Part shown: positions 10,401-18,039 of the stretch, piece by piece
Layout: each line of letters opens with the position of its first letter
Position numbering within the stretch: the first letter of the stretch is position 1
DNA from: Bacteroidales bacterium
GTDB lineage: Bacteria; Bacteroidota; Bacteroidia; Bacteroidales; UBA932
Direction of reading: 5' to 3'
Assembly: GCA_015060325.1 (NCBI GenBank)
Contig: SUYQ01000002.1
Location: 62,001-126,000, forward strand
DNA: 64,000 bases
Translations under genes and position numbers: made by a program
The notes under the pieces: model-generated
Told to the model about the DNA's origin: nothing
Databases searched by the model: none
Seen by the model: only the letters and a program-made list of their open reading frames with translations

Positions 10401-10811
10401 GCGATGACCGGCAGCGGCATTGCAGCAAACACCAATGACTCTAACTGGAACCTCGAAGTGGATGGTCTCAAAGTCGTATCAGGCGGCGGATCTATCAAGT
10501 GGAACTTCTCAGGTGAAACTTACTTCTGGCAGCCAGGCGGCAAGAGTGACGGAACAACACGTTACTTCGAGTTCACTACTGACGTGGCCGGAAAGCTTAC
10601 AGTATATGCTTCAAATACCGGCAGCTCAGAGGATCTTGACCGCAAGGTTACAGTAAAGGTCGGCGACGGTGAGCCAGAATCCCTCCCAGGAGGTTACTCA
10701 AGCTCGGATTTAGGCCATGCTGTAGACTTCAACATCACAGCCGGAACAGTAAAGATCTATCCTACAGGTAACGGCCTTAGATTCTACAAGATCGAATTCC
10801 ATTCGAACTAA
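7461..10811 (+). CDS. Beta-helix surface lipoprotein (DUF4957/DUF5123-like) with FN3 domains
   Basis: The track starts at 7407 inside the tandem repeat. I prefer the ATG at 7461, which opens a lipoprotein signal peptide (MKRIFSAIISGTSL..., lipobox LSSC, Cys24), giving 1116 residues. After two FN3-like segments comes a right-handed beta-helix region with Asn ladders (IENNTIINNHRDILRIDK, IIFRNNTVVTNG) that ends in GDPRWL, the usual end of DUF5123. A further FN3-like domain follows (residues about 710-795), then two beta-rich modules of binding type. No catalytic residues can be named. Placed after susCD, it is probably the surface glycan-binding protein of the pectin locus. Codon use toward the middle (8200-9100) looks less GC-rich than in the flanks. 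Confidence 0.8.
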   Translation: MKRIFSAIISGTSLILFGAGLSSCTEEMVDINDEVALGRCLTPTELSAKVINGEFIEFSWTKSKGATEFVLELYSDEPMTELVESITIPAAEVPYTADLEADMTYYARVKGVNGDGAIADSHWATFDRALQTYAIKSSLNPELVDRTASSITIKWAKDPEVDHVRITPALNAEEEYTRFDVDAAAVEAAQVEVTGLNPSVKYTLAVHFKSADRGQITAWTQPDLEGVTRVESAEAFAAALADGQSRFVFPYNDGIRYELGELQINHSLELYGETSKDGKFPNVLVSIKFKNGGTADAKFHFEQLHLDGSAGQVYGERSNIIDISEAVATNKIESFTVLNCEVSNYTKNVYYDNKGVTLGSLVLRESIFTNIGSASQDFASFRADATACNSILIENNTIINNHRDILRIDKCAVPSIIFRNNTVVTNGKLTDGGLFIVQKDVTVFEMTSNLFLDVYKAEKGLILDAKCKAPTLVANNFFFNSDTEADPLGTSKELLLANGGAVLESSPCKDYIGGVCNVIDETVLAAKAGDPRWLVPYVEVPEDLTQTVTSTITTWDLNDATVFRGKADKDMVRGNIRFYVQNTPFNLGGGMIEFTGKSTVDDAGVPTDAGMGIKVNEPGSIVVSTAASELAGEHSHLTVSLNGEVSASVPVGAEYQKVTFPNITEESTIYITACDPIAITFLQWTSDVQVLDKVLATPVVSIDKTVVNERAEGEITLTWEPVDYAASYNVTIDGKKKNITETTYSFATAAFAVEEEGGDFAIQVTAVPADDDYTREESAPAELSFHVNDVPIVDTGEVVDPSAITETYFAELTEAGGFAAQKFEDGAGAVTIDKLTFGDKAELDGKRYKHGGATVLGEDGIPTNRYVSFKITRPGTISHKVISGSSSATDRAYAVALVTNVAGTKTVNVLYQEYSPTSSSAEPVTTEVTADMLAGITEAAVVYIYTLANCNTYAVGYDPVPAAPAKVDKVWDFSATEWVDAMTGSGIAANTNDSNWNLEVDGLKVVSGGGSIKWNFSGETYFWQPGGKSDGTTRYFEFTTDVAGKLTVYASNTGSSEDLDRKVTVKVGDGEPESLPGGYSSSDLGHAVDFNITAGTVKIYPTGNGLRFYKIEFHSN

Positions 10812-10841
10812 ATCAAAGCAAATCATAAATCGTATTTCTGC

Positions 10842-10877
10842 GGAGCAACAGCTTACGGGCTGCTGCTCCGTTTTTTA
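10842..10877 (+). terminator. Rho-independent terminator after the pectin locus
   Basis: GGAGCAACAGC pairs with GCTGCTGCTCC (one mismatch) around TTACGG and is followed by GTTTTTTATT. It ends the transcript of the beta-helix lipoprotein. Confidence 0.85.
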
Positions 10878-10945
10878 TTGACATGAGCAGACCACGGACT
10901 GACTTTTTCATTATATTTGCATGATAAGCCCCAATTGAAACGGAC

Positions 10946-11914
10946 ATGGGTACTGAAACCACCATTACAATCATGATGATCCTCTTCTGCTGCCTTATCA
11001 TGGCGGCACTGGATGCGGCGGTGTGTGGTCTTTTGAATCTGTTTGCCGGCGTACAGTTCAAGAAGGCATTTCTCTGGGGGCTCATTTCACTTGCTGTTCC
11101 TATACTGTTCATCGCTTATGGGTCGCTGATAGGTCGGAACCTGTTTGAAGTCAAGAAAGTGGACATCACATTCGAAAACCTTCCTGCCGGATTTGACGGA
11201 TACCGTATAGTACAGATTTCCGATATTCATGCAAGCTCATTCGTAGAACGTGAAGACCAGCTTGCCAAGGCTGTCGGCATGATCAACTCTCTGGAACCGG
11301 ACCTCATTGTATTCACCGGAGACCTCATAACGCTGAGTCCGGACGAACTCAACACACTTACCGGTCCTCTGAGCGAACTCAAGGCCAAGGACGGAGTCAT
11401 GTCCGTTCTAGGCAACCACGACTACAGCATGTACTCGAACGCCAGTCCTCAGCAGAAGGAAGAGCACCTGAAGGCGCTCATCGCCAAGGAAAAGGAACTG
11501 GGATGGGATCTCCTGCTGAACGAGAACCGCATCATAAGGAGAGGATGCGACTCGATAGCTGTAATCGGAGTGGAAAACACCTCACCGTCAAGACATTTCC
11601 CTTCGAAAGGCAATCTTGCAAAGGCTTCCGAGGGGACAGACGGAACCTTCCGTATCCTGCTGAGTCATGACCCTATGCATTGGGACGCAGAGGTGGTAGG
11701 GAAAGACTACCCTCTCACCCTTTCCGGACACACCCACGCCATGCAGTTCTCAATCTTCGGGTGGAATCCCAGCAGTATCATATACCAGCAGAACCGGGGG
11801 CTCTATACAAAGGGAAAACAGCATCTCTATGTCAACATAGGACTTGGTGAAACCCTCTTCCCTGCCCGCATTGGAGCCAGACCCGAAATAACATTGATAA
11901 CCTTAAATAAATAA
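10946..11914 (+). CDS. Membrane-anchored calcineurin-like metallophosphoesterase
   Basis: 322 residues. The N-terminus has about three hydrophobic segments (residues 8-30, 40-62 and around) and the rest is a cytosolic or periplasmic phosphoesterase domain. All metal-binding motifs are visible: SDIHAS (about 92), GDLI (about 126), GNHD (156-159), LSHDP (239-243) and SGHTHAMQ (about 262). This matches the YkuE/YaeI-type family; several members act on phospholipid or UDP-sugar headgroups, but the substrate here is unknown. It precedes the nitroreductase by 3 bp, so the two form an operon. Confidence 0.88.
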   Translation: MGTETTITIMMILFCCLIMAALDAAVCGLLNLFAGVQFKKAFLWGLISLAVPILFIAYGSLIGRNLFEVKKVDITFENLPAGFDGYRIVQISDIHASSFVEREDQLAKAVGMINSLEPDLIVFTGDLITLSPDELNTLTGPLSELKAKDGVMSVLGNHDYSMYSNASPQQKEEHLKALIAKEKELGWDLLLNENRIIRRGCDSIAVIGVENTSPSRHFPSKGNLAKASEGTDGTFRILLSHDPMHWDAEVVGKDYPLTLSGHTHAMQFSIFGWNPSSIIYQQNRGLYTKGKQHLYVNIGLGETLFPARIGARPEITLITLNK

Positions 11915-11917
11915 TAT

Positions 11918-12535
11918 ATGAAGATCTTCCACCTTATTCTTGCGGGCATCTGCTTGTCAACTCCCGTAGCAAACGCTCAAGAGCCACAGCAGCCGGTCGA
12001 AAACGGCACCATCGAGACGATCATGGCACGCCGCAGCATCAGAAAGTATAAGAACATTCCTGTGAGCAGAGATACTCTTGACATCATCATGGAATGCGGG
12101 ATCAATGCTCCTAACGGACAGAACAGGCAGTCATGGGAAGTACGCATAGTCGATGATCCGGATGTTATGGAAGAAATAAAGGAAATGATGGCCAAAGGGA
12201 ATCCGGACATGAATCCTGAGGCAGTCAAAGGATGCTTCAGAGATGCTCCGGTAATGGTTTTCCTGGCCCGTGACCCATCATATCCGTTCTCGGCTTATGA
12301 CGTAGGACTGCTGTCCCAGAACATCATGCTTTCAGCATGGTCCATGGGAGTAGGATCCATCTGCCTGGGCATGCCGGTCCGCTTCATCATGAACAATGAG
12401 GCATGCACACCTGTACTTGACAGGCTTGGATTCAGCAAAGGGTACGAATTCTGCTTATGCATCGGATTGGGCTACGCCGACGAAGATCCGAAGGCAAAGC
12501 CACGCGATAAAGGAAAAGTTAAATATATTGATTAA
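11918..12535 (+). CDS. Nitroreductase family protein with signal peptide
   Basis: 205 residues. An N-terminal signal-like segment ends near VANAQ. The FMN-binding nitroreductase pattern is clear: MARRSIRKYKNIPVSRDTLD, then ECGINAPNGQNRQSWEV, and later MLSAWSMGVGSICLGMP. The family reduces nitro compounds, quinones or flavins. A signal peptide on such an enzyme is less usual but common in Bacteroidetes paralogs. It is in tight tandem with the phosphoesterase upstream and the DUF1295 protein downstream. Confidence 0.88.
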   Translation: MKIFHLILAGICLSTPVANAQEPQQPVENGTIETIMARRSIRKYKNIPVSRDTLDIIMECGINAPNGQNRQSWEVRIVDDPDVMEEIKEMMAKGNPDMNPEAVKGCFRDAPVMVFLARDPSYPFSAYDVGLLSQNIMLSAWSMGVGSICLGMPVRFIMNNEACTPVLDRLGFSKGYEFCLCIGLGYADEDPKAKPRDKGKVKYID

Positions 12536-12539
12536 AGCT

Positions 12540-13343
12540 ATGGATTATCTTTTGATTCTTTTAGCCGTTTCAATGGTCGTATCGGGACTGGGATGGATCT
12601 ACTTCATCTATTTCTTCAGTCTGGGATACGGATTCGGCATCTCGGCACTAGCCGTCACTCTGGCAGTACTTTTCAAGGACGTGCTTACCGCTCCTACCAT
12701 CATGCTGTGCATCGTGATGTTCATCTTCGGATGCAGATTGGGACTATACCTTCTGACCCGAGAGAAACGCTCGCCCGCATACAAGAAGATCCTTTACGGT
12801 CCTGATGCGGCAAAGAAGAAACCTCTTTTCGTAGTGATTACAGTCTGGATCTTCTGTGCACTTCTTTATGTAGGTCAGGTGAGTCCTGTTGCATTCTTCC
12901 TTGCAAACAAGGCTGCCGGAGCACCGGTAAATGAAGCATGGGCATGGGCCGGTGCAGGACTTATGGCCGTAGGAGTACTTCTTGAAAGCGTAGCTGATGC
13001 ACAGAAGAAAGCCGCCAAGAAGATCAATCCTAAAAGGTTTGTGGATACCGGAGTATACAGACTTGTCCGCTGTCCTAACTACCTTGGCGAGCTCATCATC
13101 TGGACCGGAGCCTTCATCGTATGCATCGGGGCGCACTGCAACGTATGGCAGTGGATCATTGCATCGATCGGCTATATAGGCATCGTATACGTGATGTTCA
13201 GCGGAGCACGCAGGCTTGAAATCAGACAGGCCTCCGCATACGGAAAGGATCCCGAATTCCAGAGATATATCAACAAGACCCCTATTCTGCTGCCATTCGT
13301 TCCGATCTACAGCGTCGAAAGACACAAATGGCTTCAGGCATAA
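12540..13343 (+). CDS. DUF1295 / steroid 5-alpha-reductase-like membrane protein
   Basis: The track begins at 12396 inside the nitroreductase gene; the ATG at 12540 (MDYLLILLAVSMVV) is 4 bp past that stop and starts a hydrophobic helix, giving 267 residues. There are six or so membrane segments. The C-terminal part has the family motif RFVDTGVYRLVRCPNYLGELIIW, shared by DUF1295 and isoprenylcysteine methyltransferase-like proteins, where the Arg/Pro-Asn-Tyr residues bind the cofactor. The reaction is not known for bacterial members. Confidence 0.85.
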   Translation: MDYLLILLAVSMVVSGLGWIYFIYFFSLGYGFGISALAVTLAVLFKDVLTAPTIMLCIVMFIFGCRLGLYLLTREKRSPAYKKILYGPDAAKKKPLFVVITVWIFCALLYVGQVSPVAFFLANKAAGAPVNEAWAWAGAGLMAVGVLLESVADAQKKAAKKINPKRFVDTGVYRLVRCPNYLGELIIWTGAFIVCIGAHCNVWQWIIASIGYIGIVYVMFSGARRLEIRQASAYGKDPEFQRYINKTPILLPFVPIYSVERHKWLQA

Positions 13344-13347
13344 CCTG

Positions 13348-13830
13348 TTACAGAAGAGAAAGCAGCATCACTACTACCGGTACCGGACCATCAAAAGTCA
13401 GAATGATATCGGAGTAGTTGGTGTACTTTCCTTTGTACAGATGCTTGCCGTCATAGGTGAACAGTATATCGGAATAATTGGTATACCTGCCGTTATAGAT
13501 ATGCTTGCCGTCCCAGGTAAAGATGATGTCTGAATAGTTGGTATACCTGCCGTCATAGAGATGTTTTCCATCCCAGGTGTAGAGAATATCCGAATAATTG
13601 GTATACTTGCCCTGATACAGATGCTTGCCGTCCCAGGTATATAGGATATCGGAATAGTTCGAGTATCTGCCTATATAGAAATGCTCCCCGTCCCAGGTGT
13701 ACAGGATGTCTGAATAATTGGTATATTTGCCTCTGTAGATATGGACATCCCTGGAATTTTCTGATGCAGAAATATTTCCAGCCACCGAAAGGAACAGGAA
13801 TACTGATGTTAACAAAGCCTTAAGATTCAT
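13348..13830 (-). CDS. Secreted protein of six 20-residue repeats
   Basis: 160 residues. A signal peptide (MNLKALLTSVFLFLSVAGNISA) is followed by six tandem 20-residue repeats of the type HLYxGRYTNYSDILYTWDGK, and then a short hydrophobic tail VPVVVMLLSLL. At DNA level the period is 60 bp over about 13381-13745. Each unit has alternating aromatic and polar residues, suggesting a beta-hairpin repeat, possibly solenoid or propeller-like. I do not recognise a family with known function. It converges on the DUF1295 gene with a 4-bp gap and diverges from the purine-type permease across a 34-bp palindrome. Confidence 0.75.
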   Translation of the reverse strand: MNLKALLTSVFLFLSVAGNISASENSRDVHIYRGKYTNYSDILYTWDGEHFYIGRYSNYSDILYTWDGKHLYQGKYTNYSDILYTWDGKHLYDGRYTNYSDIIFTWDGKHIYNGRYTNYSDILFTYDGKHLYKGKYTNYSDIILTFDGPVPVVVMLLSLL

Positions 13831-13834
13831 GGTG

Positions 13835-13868
13835 ATTCCTTAATTTTGTCATGACAAAATTAAGGAAT
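13835..13868. promoter_or_regulatory. 34-bp perfect palindrome between divergent genes
   Basis: ATTCCTTAATTTTGTCA followed by TGACAAAATTAAGGAAT: 17 bp and their exact reverse complement with no loop. It covers the whole space between the repeat protein (start 13830) and the permease, and includes the upstream ATG at 13851. It could be an operator for a dimeric regulator acting on both genes, or a cruciform or terminator-like structure. Its role is inferred. Confidence 0.7.
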
Positions 13869-13892
13869 TATCCGTACGAAAGCAAAGCAGCC

Positions 13893-15185
13893 ATGTTGAA
13901 AAGACTATTTGGATTCGAGCCCGTCAAATCCACAGTAAGAACCGAAATATTTGCAGGACTGACATCCTTCCTTACGATGTCATACATACTTGCTGTCAAT
14001 CCAGGCATTTTCGAAAATATTGACGGAATGCCGACGGGAGCGGTATTCACAGCTACAGCTATTGTAGCTATAATAGGCACGCTGCTCGTTGCATTTATAG
14101 CAAAGATGCCGTTCGGAATCGCTCCTGGAATGGGACCTAATGCATTCTTCGTATTCACCATATGCATAGGTATGGGTTATCCATGGCAATTTGCATTGAC
14201 GGCCGTATTCATAGAGGGGCTGATTCTCCTGCTGCTTACGCTTACAAACCTGCGGGAAGCCCTGATCAAAGCCATACCATCTGTCATAAAGCAGTCACTC
14301 GGCATCGGCATAGGACTGTTCATCGCATTTGTCGGCATGCAGAGTGCGGGACTTGTAGTCAATGACGATTCCACTCTGGTCAGACTCGGAACCTTGACCG
14401 AAGGAAGCGGCCTGCTCACCCTCATAGGTCTGGCTATCACTGCCGTGATGGTGATAAAGAACGTCAAGGGAGGAATGCTCATCGGAATACTCCTGACAAC
14501 GCTCATAGGTCTGCCTATGGGACTTACTCATTTCAGTGGGGTGATTTCGGTTCCAGAGTCCGTAACTCCTATATTCGGACAGTTCCAATGGGACAAGGTG
14601 CTGACTATGGACATGCTGGTGGTAGTGCTGTCATTCCTTTTTATCGACCTTTTCAGTCTTACAGGATCTGCATTAGGAGTATGCATGAAAGGAGGTTATG
14701 CAGACAAGGACGGCAATGTGAAAGGCATCAGGAATCTGTTTCTTGCAGACTCGATAGGTACAATCTCATCCGGACTTTTCGGAACCTCTGCGGCATGCAC
14801 ATTCATTGAAAGTTCATCAGGAGTAGCCCAGGGAGGACGTTCGGGACTGACAGCATTCACAATCGCCGTCTGCTTTGCGGCCGCCTTGTTCTTCTCCCCT
14901 CTTTTCCTGGCAATCCCATCAGCAGCCACAGCTCCGGTACTGATAATCGTCGGACTGATGATGTTCAGTTCGGTCAAGAGCCTGCCTCTTGATGACATGT
15001 CAGAAGCGATTCCAGGATTCATAACGATTCTGGCAATGCCGATGACGTACTCCATAGCCGACGGCATCCTTCTGGGAGTCATCAGCTATGTGGTGATCAA
15101 CATGCTGTGCGGAAATTTCAAAAAAATGAATCCGGGAATGTATATCCTCGCTGCACTGTTCATCCTGAAATACATTTTTGTATGA
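13893..15185 (+). CDS. NCS2 family purine/xanthine permease (AzgA-like)
   Basis: The track starts at ATG 13851, which lies inside the 34-bp palindrome. The ATG at 13893 gives the start usual for the family (MLKRLFGFEPVKSTVRTEIFAG) and 430 residues. It is an integral membrane protein with about 12-14 segments. The motifs SFLTMSYILAVNPGIF, FIDLFSLTGSALGV and IESSSGVAQGGRSGLTA are typical of the adenine/guanine/hypoxanthine branch of nucleobase:cation symporters. It converges with the SLC13 gene with a 16-bp gap. Confidence 0.9.
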   Translation: MLKRLFGFEPVKSTVRTEIFAGLTSFLTMSYILAVNPGIFENIDGMPTGAVFTATAIVAIIGTLLVAFIAKMPFGIAPGMGPNAFFVFTICIGMGYPWQFALTAVFIEGLILLLLTLTNLREALIKAIPSVIKQSLGIGIGLFIAFVGMQSAGLVVNDDSTLVRLGTLTEGSGLLTLIGLAITAVMVIKNVKGGMLIGILLTTLIGLPMGLTHFSGVISVPESVTPIFGQFQWDKVLTMDMLVVVLSFLFIDLFSLTGSALGVCMKGGYADKDGNVKGIRNLFLADSIGTISSGLFGTSAACTFIESSSGVAQGGRSGLTAFTIAVCFAAALFFSPLFLAIPSAATAPVLIIVGLMMFSSVKSLPLDDMSEAIPGFITILAMPMTYSIADGILLGVISYVVINMLCGNFKKMNPGMYILAALFILKYIFV

Positions 15186-15201
15186 CAGGATCTGTCTTTG
15201 T

Positions 15202-17064
15202 CTAGAACGGGAATAAGAGCGGAAGCACAAACACCATCACCACACCCATTATCACCTGAAGCGGAAGTCCTACCTTTATGTAATCCATGAAGGTATACTG
15301 ACCCGCATTCATTACCAAGGCATTAGGCGGAGTGGAGAAAGGAGACGCGAAACACATGCTGGCAGCGACGGTCACCGCAAACATGAACGGAACCGGACTC
15401 ACGCCTATTCCCACAGCGCATTGGAGAGCAATAGGAGCCATGAGCATCGCTGTCACGGTGTTGCTTATGAATATCGTCATCACTGAAGTCGCTGCGTAGA
15501 CTATTCCCAGCAATAGCAGAGGAGATGTAACTCCCAGTCCGTTTACAAGTCCGTCTGTCAGCAGGTCCGATACACCTGTCTTCTCCAACGCCGTAGACAT
15601 CGGCATCATCGCAGCAAAGAGGACGATAGTCTGCCAGTTGATTGTCTGATATGCTGCTTCCATGCTCCTGACACATCCGGTAACCACCATAAGTACAGCT
15701 GCGACAAGAACGGCAGTTACAGGCTCTACAGGAATGCTGTCAACAACCATGGCTGCAATCATACCGCTCATTATCAAGGCTGCCACAGGCGCCTTATAAT
15801 CAAGAGTAACCTTCGATGCCTCCTGGAGCGGCTCACCCAAGACCACCCAACTGTCGGATTCATTCTTGAGACGGGCTATATCCTTCCAGGCCCCCTGGAC
15901 AAGCAGCACATCTCCTTCGTGAATCTTCTGCACTGCCAAATCTTGAAGAATGTATTGCTTGTGACGTCGGATACCCAGTATATTGACACCGAACTTGCTT
16001 CTGAAGCCCACCTCAGCTATGGTATGATTGATCATAGAGCTGGATTGCATTATCAGAATCTCAGCAACACCGATATCGAAGAAATCCAACGAGGCATTGG
16101 GTGCACCGTTATCCATCTCATCAGTCTTCCTGTCCAGAAGACGGAGAGAATAATCCTTCACAAATTTCTGGATACCTTCCGCATCTCCTGAAAGATAAAG
16201 CACATCATCTTCCTTCAAGACCTGATCCGGCGATGCCAGCTGCTGATTGACAGTACGGACGAACCGGTTCTGTCCGGCACTGCGTCTGAGTTCCAGAACG
16301 TTGATGCCGTAATGCTTATATATGTCAAGATCTGCAACCGTCTTTCCTATAGCCCTCGATTTCTCATTCTTTACCTGTACACGGAACAGATTTTCAGTGA
16401 TTCCATACTCATTTACAAGCTCCTTCAGGGATTTCCTGTTGGCCTTCTTGTCCTTGGACCTCTCCTTTGGCGTCAGGAACATCTTTGTCAGAGGAAGCAG
16501 AACCACGATTCCGACAGCCAGGGTTATCAGACCTACCGGCATGAATTCAAAGAATCCGAGGCGATCATAGCCGTTGGTTGCCAAGGTATCACTCACAATG
16601 AGGTTCGGAGGTGTACCGATGAGGGTCATCATACCTCCCATGCTGCTGGCGAATGCCAGCGGCATGAGCAGACGACGGGACGAAGTACCGGCAGCAGCTG
16701 CCATGCTGACCACGATAGGGAGCATGAGAGCTACCGTACCCGTGTTGCTGACGAACATTCCTATGGCAGCTGTCACTATCATTACAAGCAGGAAAAGCCT
16801 GATAGGGCTGTTTCCTGCAAGAATCATTACCTTGCTGCCTATCATCTTGGCCAGACCCGTCTGGAAGATACCTCCCCCGACAATGAACAGGCCGACCATC
16901 ATGATTACAGTCGTATTGGAAAAACCGGCCAATCCTTCTGCTGGAGTAAGGACATTACTGAGCAGCAGGGCCAGAAGTGCACATATTGCCACCAGATCGG
17001 ACCTTACCTTTCCGCTGACGAAAAGTATAGCCGAAACCAGAAGTATTATTAATGTCGTTATCAT
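15202..17064 (-). CDS. SLC13 family permease with two TrkA-C (RCK_C) domains
   Basis: 620 residues. The N-terminal half (VRSDLVAICALLALLL, GFSNTTVIMMVGLFIVGGGI, FVSNTGTVALMLPIV) and the C-terminal half are the two membrane blocks of a DASS/SLC13 carrier. Between them, residues about 215-400, lie two soluble TrkA_C modules (for example ADLDIYKHYGINVLELRR and AEVGFRSKFGVNILGIRR). Such proteins move dicarboxylates or sulfate with sodium; the substrate cannot be read from sequence. Hairpin repeats lie directly upstream of the start. Confidence 0.9.
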   Translation of the reverse strand: MITTLIILLVSAILFVSGKVRSDLVAICALLALLLSNVLTPAEGLAGFSNTTVIMMVGLFIVGGGIFQTGLAKMIGSKVMILAGNSPIRLFLLVMIVTAAIGMFVSNTGTVALMLPIVVSMAAAAGTSSRRLLMPLAFASSMGGMMTLIGTPPNLIVSDTLATNGYDRLGFFEFMPVGLITLAVGIVVLLPLTKMFLTPKERSKDKKANRKSLKELVNEYGITENLFRVQVKNEKSRAIGKTVADLDIYKHYGINVLELRRSAGQNRFVRTVNQQLASPDQVLKEDDVLYLSGDAEGIQKFVKDYSLRLLDRKTDEMDNGAPNASLDFFDIGVAEILIMQSSSMINHTIAEVGFRSKFGVNILGIRRHKQYILQDLAVQKIHEGDVLLVQGAWKDIARLKNESDSWVVLGEPLQEASKVTLDYKAPVAALIMSGMIAAMVVDSIPVEPVTAVLVAAVLMVVTGCVRSMEAAYQTINWQTIVLFAAMMPMSTALEKTGVSDLLTDGLVNGLGVTSPLLLLGIVYAATSVMTIFISNTVTAMLMAPIALQCAVGIGVSPVPFMFAVTVAASMCFASPFSTPPNALVMNAGQYTFMDYIKVGLPLQVIMGVVMVFVLPLLFPF

Positions 17065-17090
17065 ATGTCTTTGTTATTTCTTTATTTTAA

Positions 17091-17160
17091 AGATCCTTCG
17101 CTTCGCTCAGGATGACAGGGAGAGAAGCTCAGGATGACAGGTGGGTGAAGTTCAGGATGG
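17091..17160 (-). repeat. Hairpin repeat array: one complete and two truncated copies
   Basis: On the minus strand the complete copy (17091-17117) reads TGTCATCCTGAGCGAAGCGA then AGGATCT, folding as ATCCT-GA-GC-GAA-GC-GA-AGGAT. Two truncated left halves (CTGTCATCCTGAGC and CCATCCTGAA) lie on its TGTC side. Confidence 0.8.
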
Positions 17161-17195
17161 AGGGGCGCAAAGGTAATCAATAATATGGCACTACC

Positions 17196-17663
17196 CTACG
17201 CCTTTACAGGGACAGATTGTGTATTTTTGACTTCACCGATGACAAAAATGCTGTGCAGGGAGCCTATGCAGTCCAGGTCGCCGAGGGTGCCCAGGACGAA
17301 ATTCTGATAGTCCTGCATGCTGCGGGCATATATCTTCAGCTGATAGTCATAGTCTCCGGAAGTATTGAAGCATTCCACCACCTCATCAATCTCAGCAATG
17401 ACCGATGTGAACTGACGGCTGAATTCCTTGCTGTGGTGTTTCAGCCGTACATTGCAGAGGACCATGATTCCGTTTCCTGCCTTGATCGGGTCCACTACCG
17501 CTACATATTTCTTGATATAGCCTTCCCTCTCCAGCCTCTTCTGGCGCTCGAAAACCGGTGATGGAGAAAGGTTTACCTTTGCCGCCAGCTCCTTGGTGGT
17601 CAGCTTTGCATCCTTCTGCAGCTCCCGCAGAATCAGGATATCGGTTTTGTCCAATGTTTCCAT
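17196..17663 (-). CDS. Lrp/AsnC family transcriptional regulator
   Basis: 155 residues. Residues about 5-55 form the winged helix-turn-helix (DILILRELQKDAKLTTKELAAKVNLSPSPVFERQKRLEREGYI) and the remainder is the RAM ligand-binding domain (CFNTSGDYDYQLKIYARSMQDYQNFV). It is divergent from metX and the aspartate-family genes, so an amino acid effector is plausible. The 376-bp gap to metX holds a hairpin-repeat array. Target genes are not shown by the sequence. Confidence 0.92.
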   Translation of the reverse strand: METLDKTDILILRELQKDAKLTTKELAAKVNLSPSPVFERQKRLEREGYIKKYVAVVDPIKAGNGIMVLCNVRLKHHSKEFSRQFTSVIAEIDEVVECFNTSGDYDYQLKIYARSMQDYQNFVLGTLGDLDCIGSLHSIFVIGEVKNTQSVPVKA

Positions 17664-17689
17664 ACGTTTTACTTATGAGATCCTCCACA

Positions 17690-17838
17690 CTGTCATTTCT
17701 TTCGCATTCGCTTCAGCGACTTCGTCGATTACGAGCGAGACGCAGCACTGTCATTTCGAGCGAGACGCAGCACTGTCATTTCGAGCGAGACGCAGCACTG
17801 TCATTTCGAGCGAGGACGAAGTCCGAGTCGAGAAATCT
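17690..17838 (+). repeat. Hairpin repeat array with 25-bp truncated units
   Basis: A composite first unit is followed by two identical 25-bp truncated units (CTGTCATTTCGAGCGAGACG CAGCA, at 17748 and 17773) and then one complete hairpin (17798-17838). The complete copy has a lengthened apical stem: ATTTC-GA-GC-GA-GGAC-GAA-GTCC-GA-G(T)C-GA-GAAAT. Confidence 0.85.
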
Positions 17839-17982
17839 ACAATACCACAATTTTACAGAATAATATTCTATAATTCCACATATTTCCAACAAATTTAGAA
17901 TAATTTTCCGAATTTCACAGAAAGGTTGCATATATCACACCATTGTACCATCTTTGCAGTCCCATAAAAGGGGAAAATAATG

Positions 17983-17990
17983 TATCTTTG
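17983..17990 (+). promoter_or_regulatory. Bacteroidetes -7 box upstream of metX
   Basis: TATCTTTG matches TAnnTTTG and lies 50 bp before the metX ATG. The leader between them contains a small stem, CAGCCG-ATAAG-CGGCTG (18003-18019). No clear -33 TTTG at the usual spacing was found. Confidence 0.55.
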
Positions 17991-18039
17991 CACGTTTTTG
18001 TGCCAGCCGATAAGCGGCTGAAACAGAACGCATACAACT

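Noticed and set aside
12744-13325. 193-residue minus-strand ORF opposite the DUF1295 gene
   Set aside because: It is the antisense shadow of a clear membrane protein gene, has no recognisable domain, and is one of many such frames in the track.
16312-17137. Long plus-strand ORFs (246 and 187 residues) opposite the SLC13 gene
   Set aside because: They are low-complexity antisense shadows of a conserved permease with all domains in order on the minus strand.
17850-18039. SAM riboswitch upstream of metX
   Set aside because: The leader after the -7 box is only about 45 bp and shows one small CAGCCG/CGGCTG stem. I could not match the SAM-I or SAM-II core.
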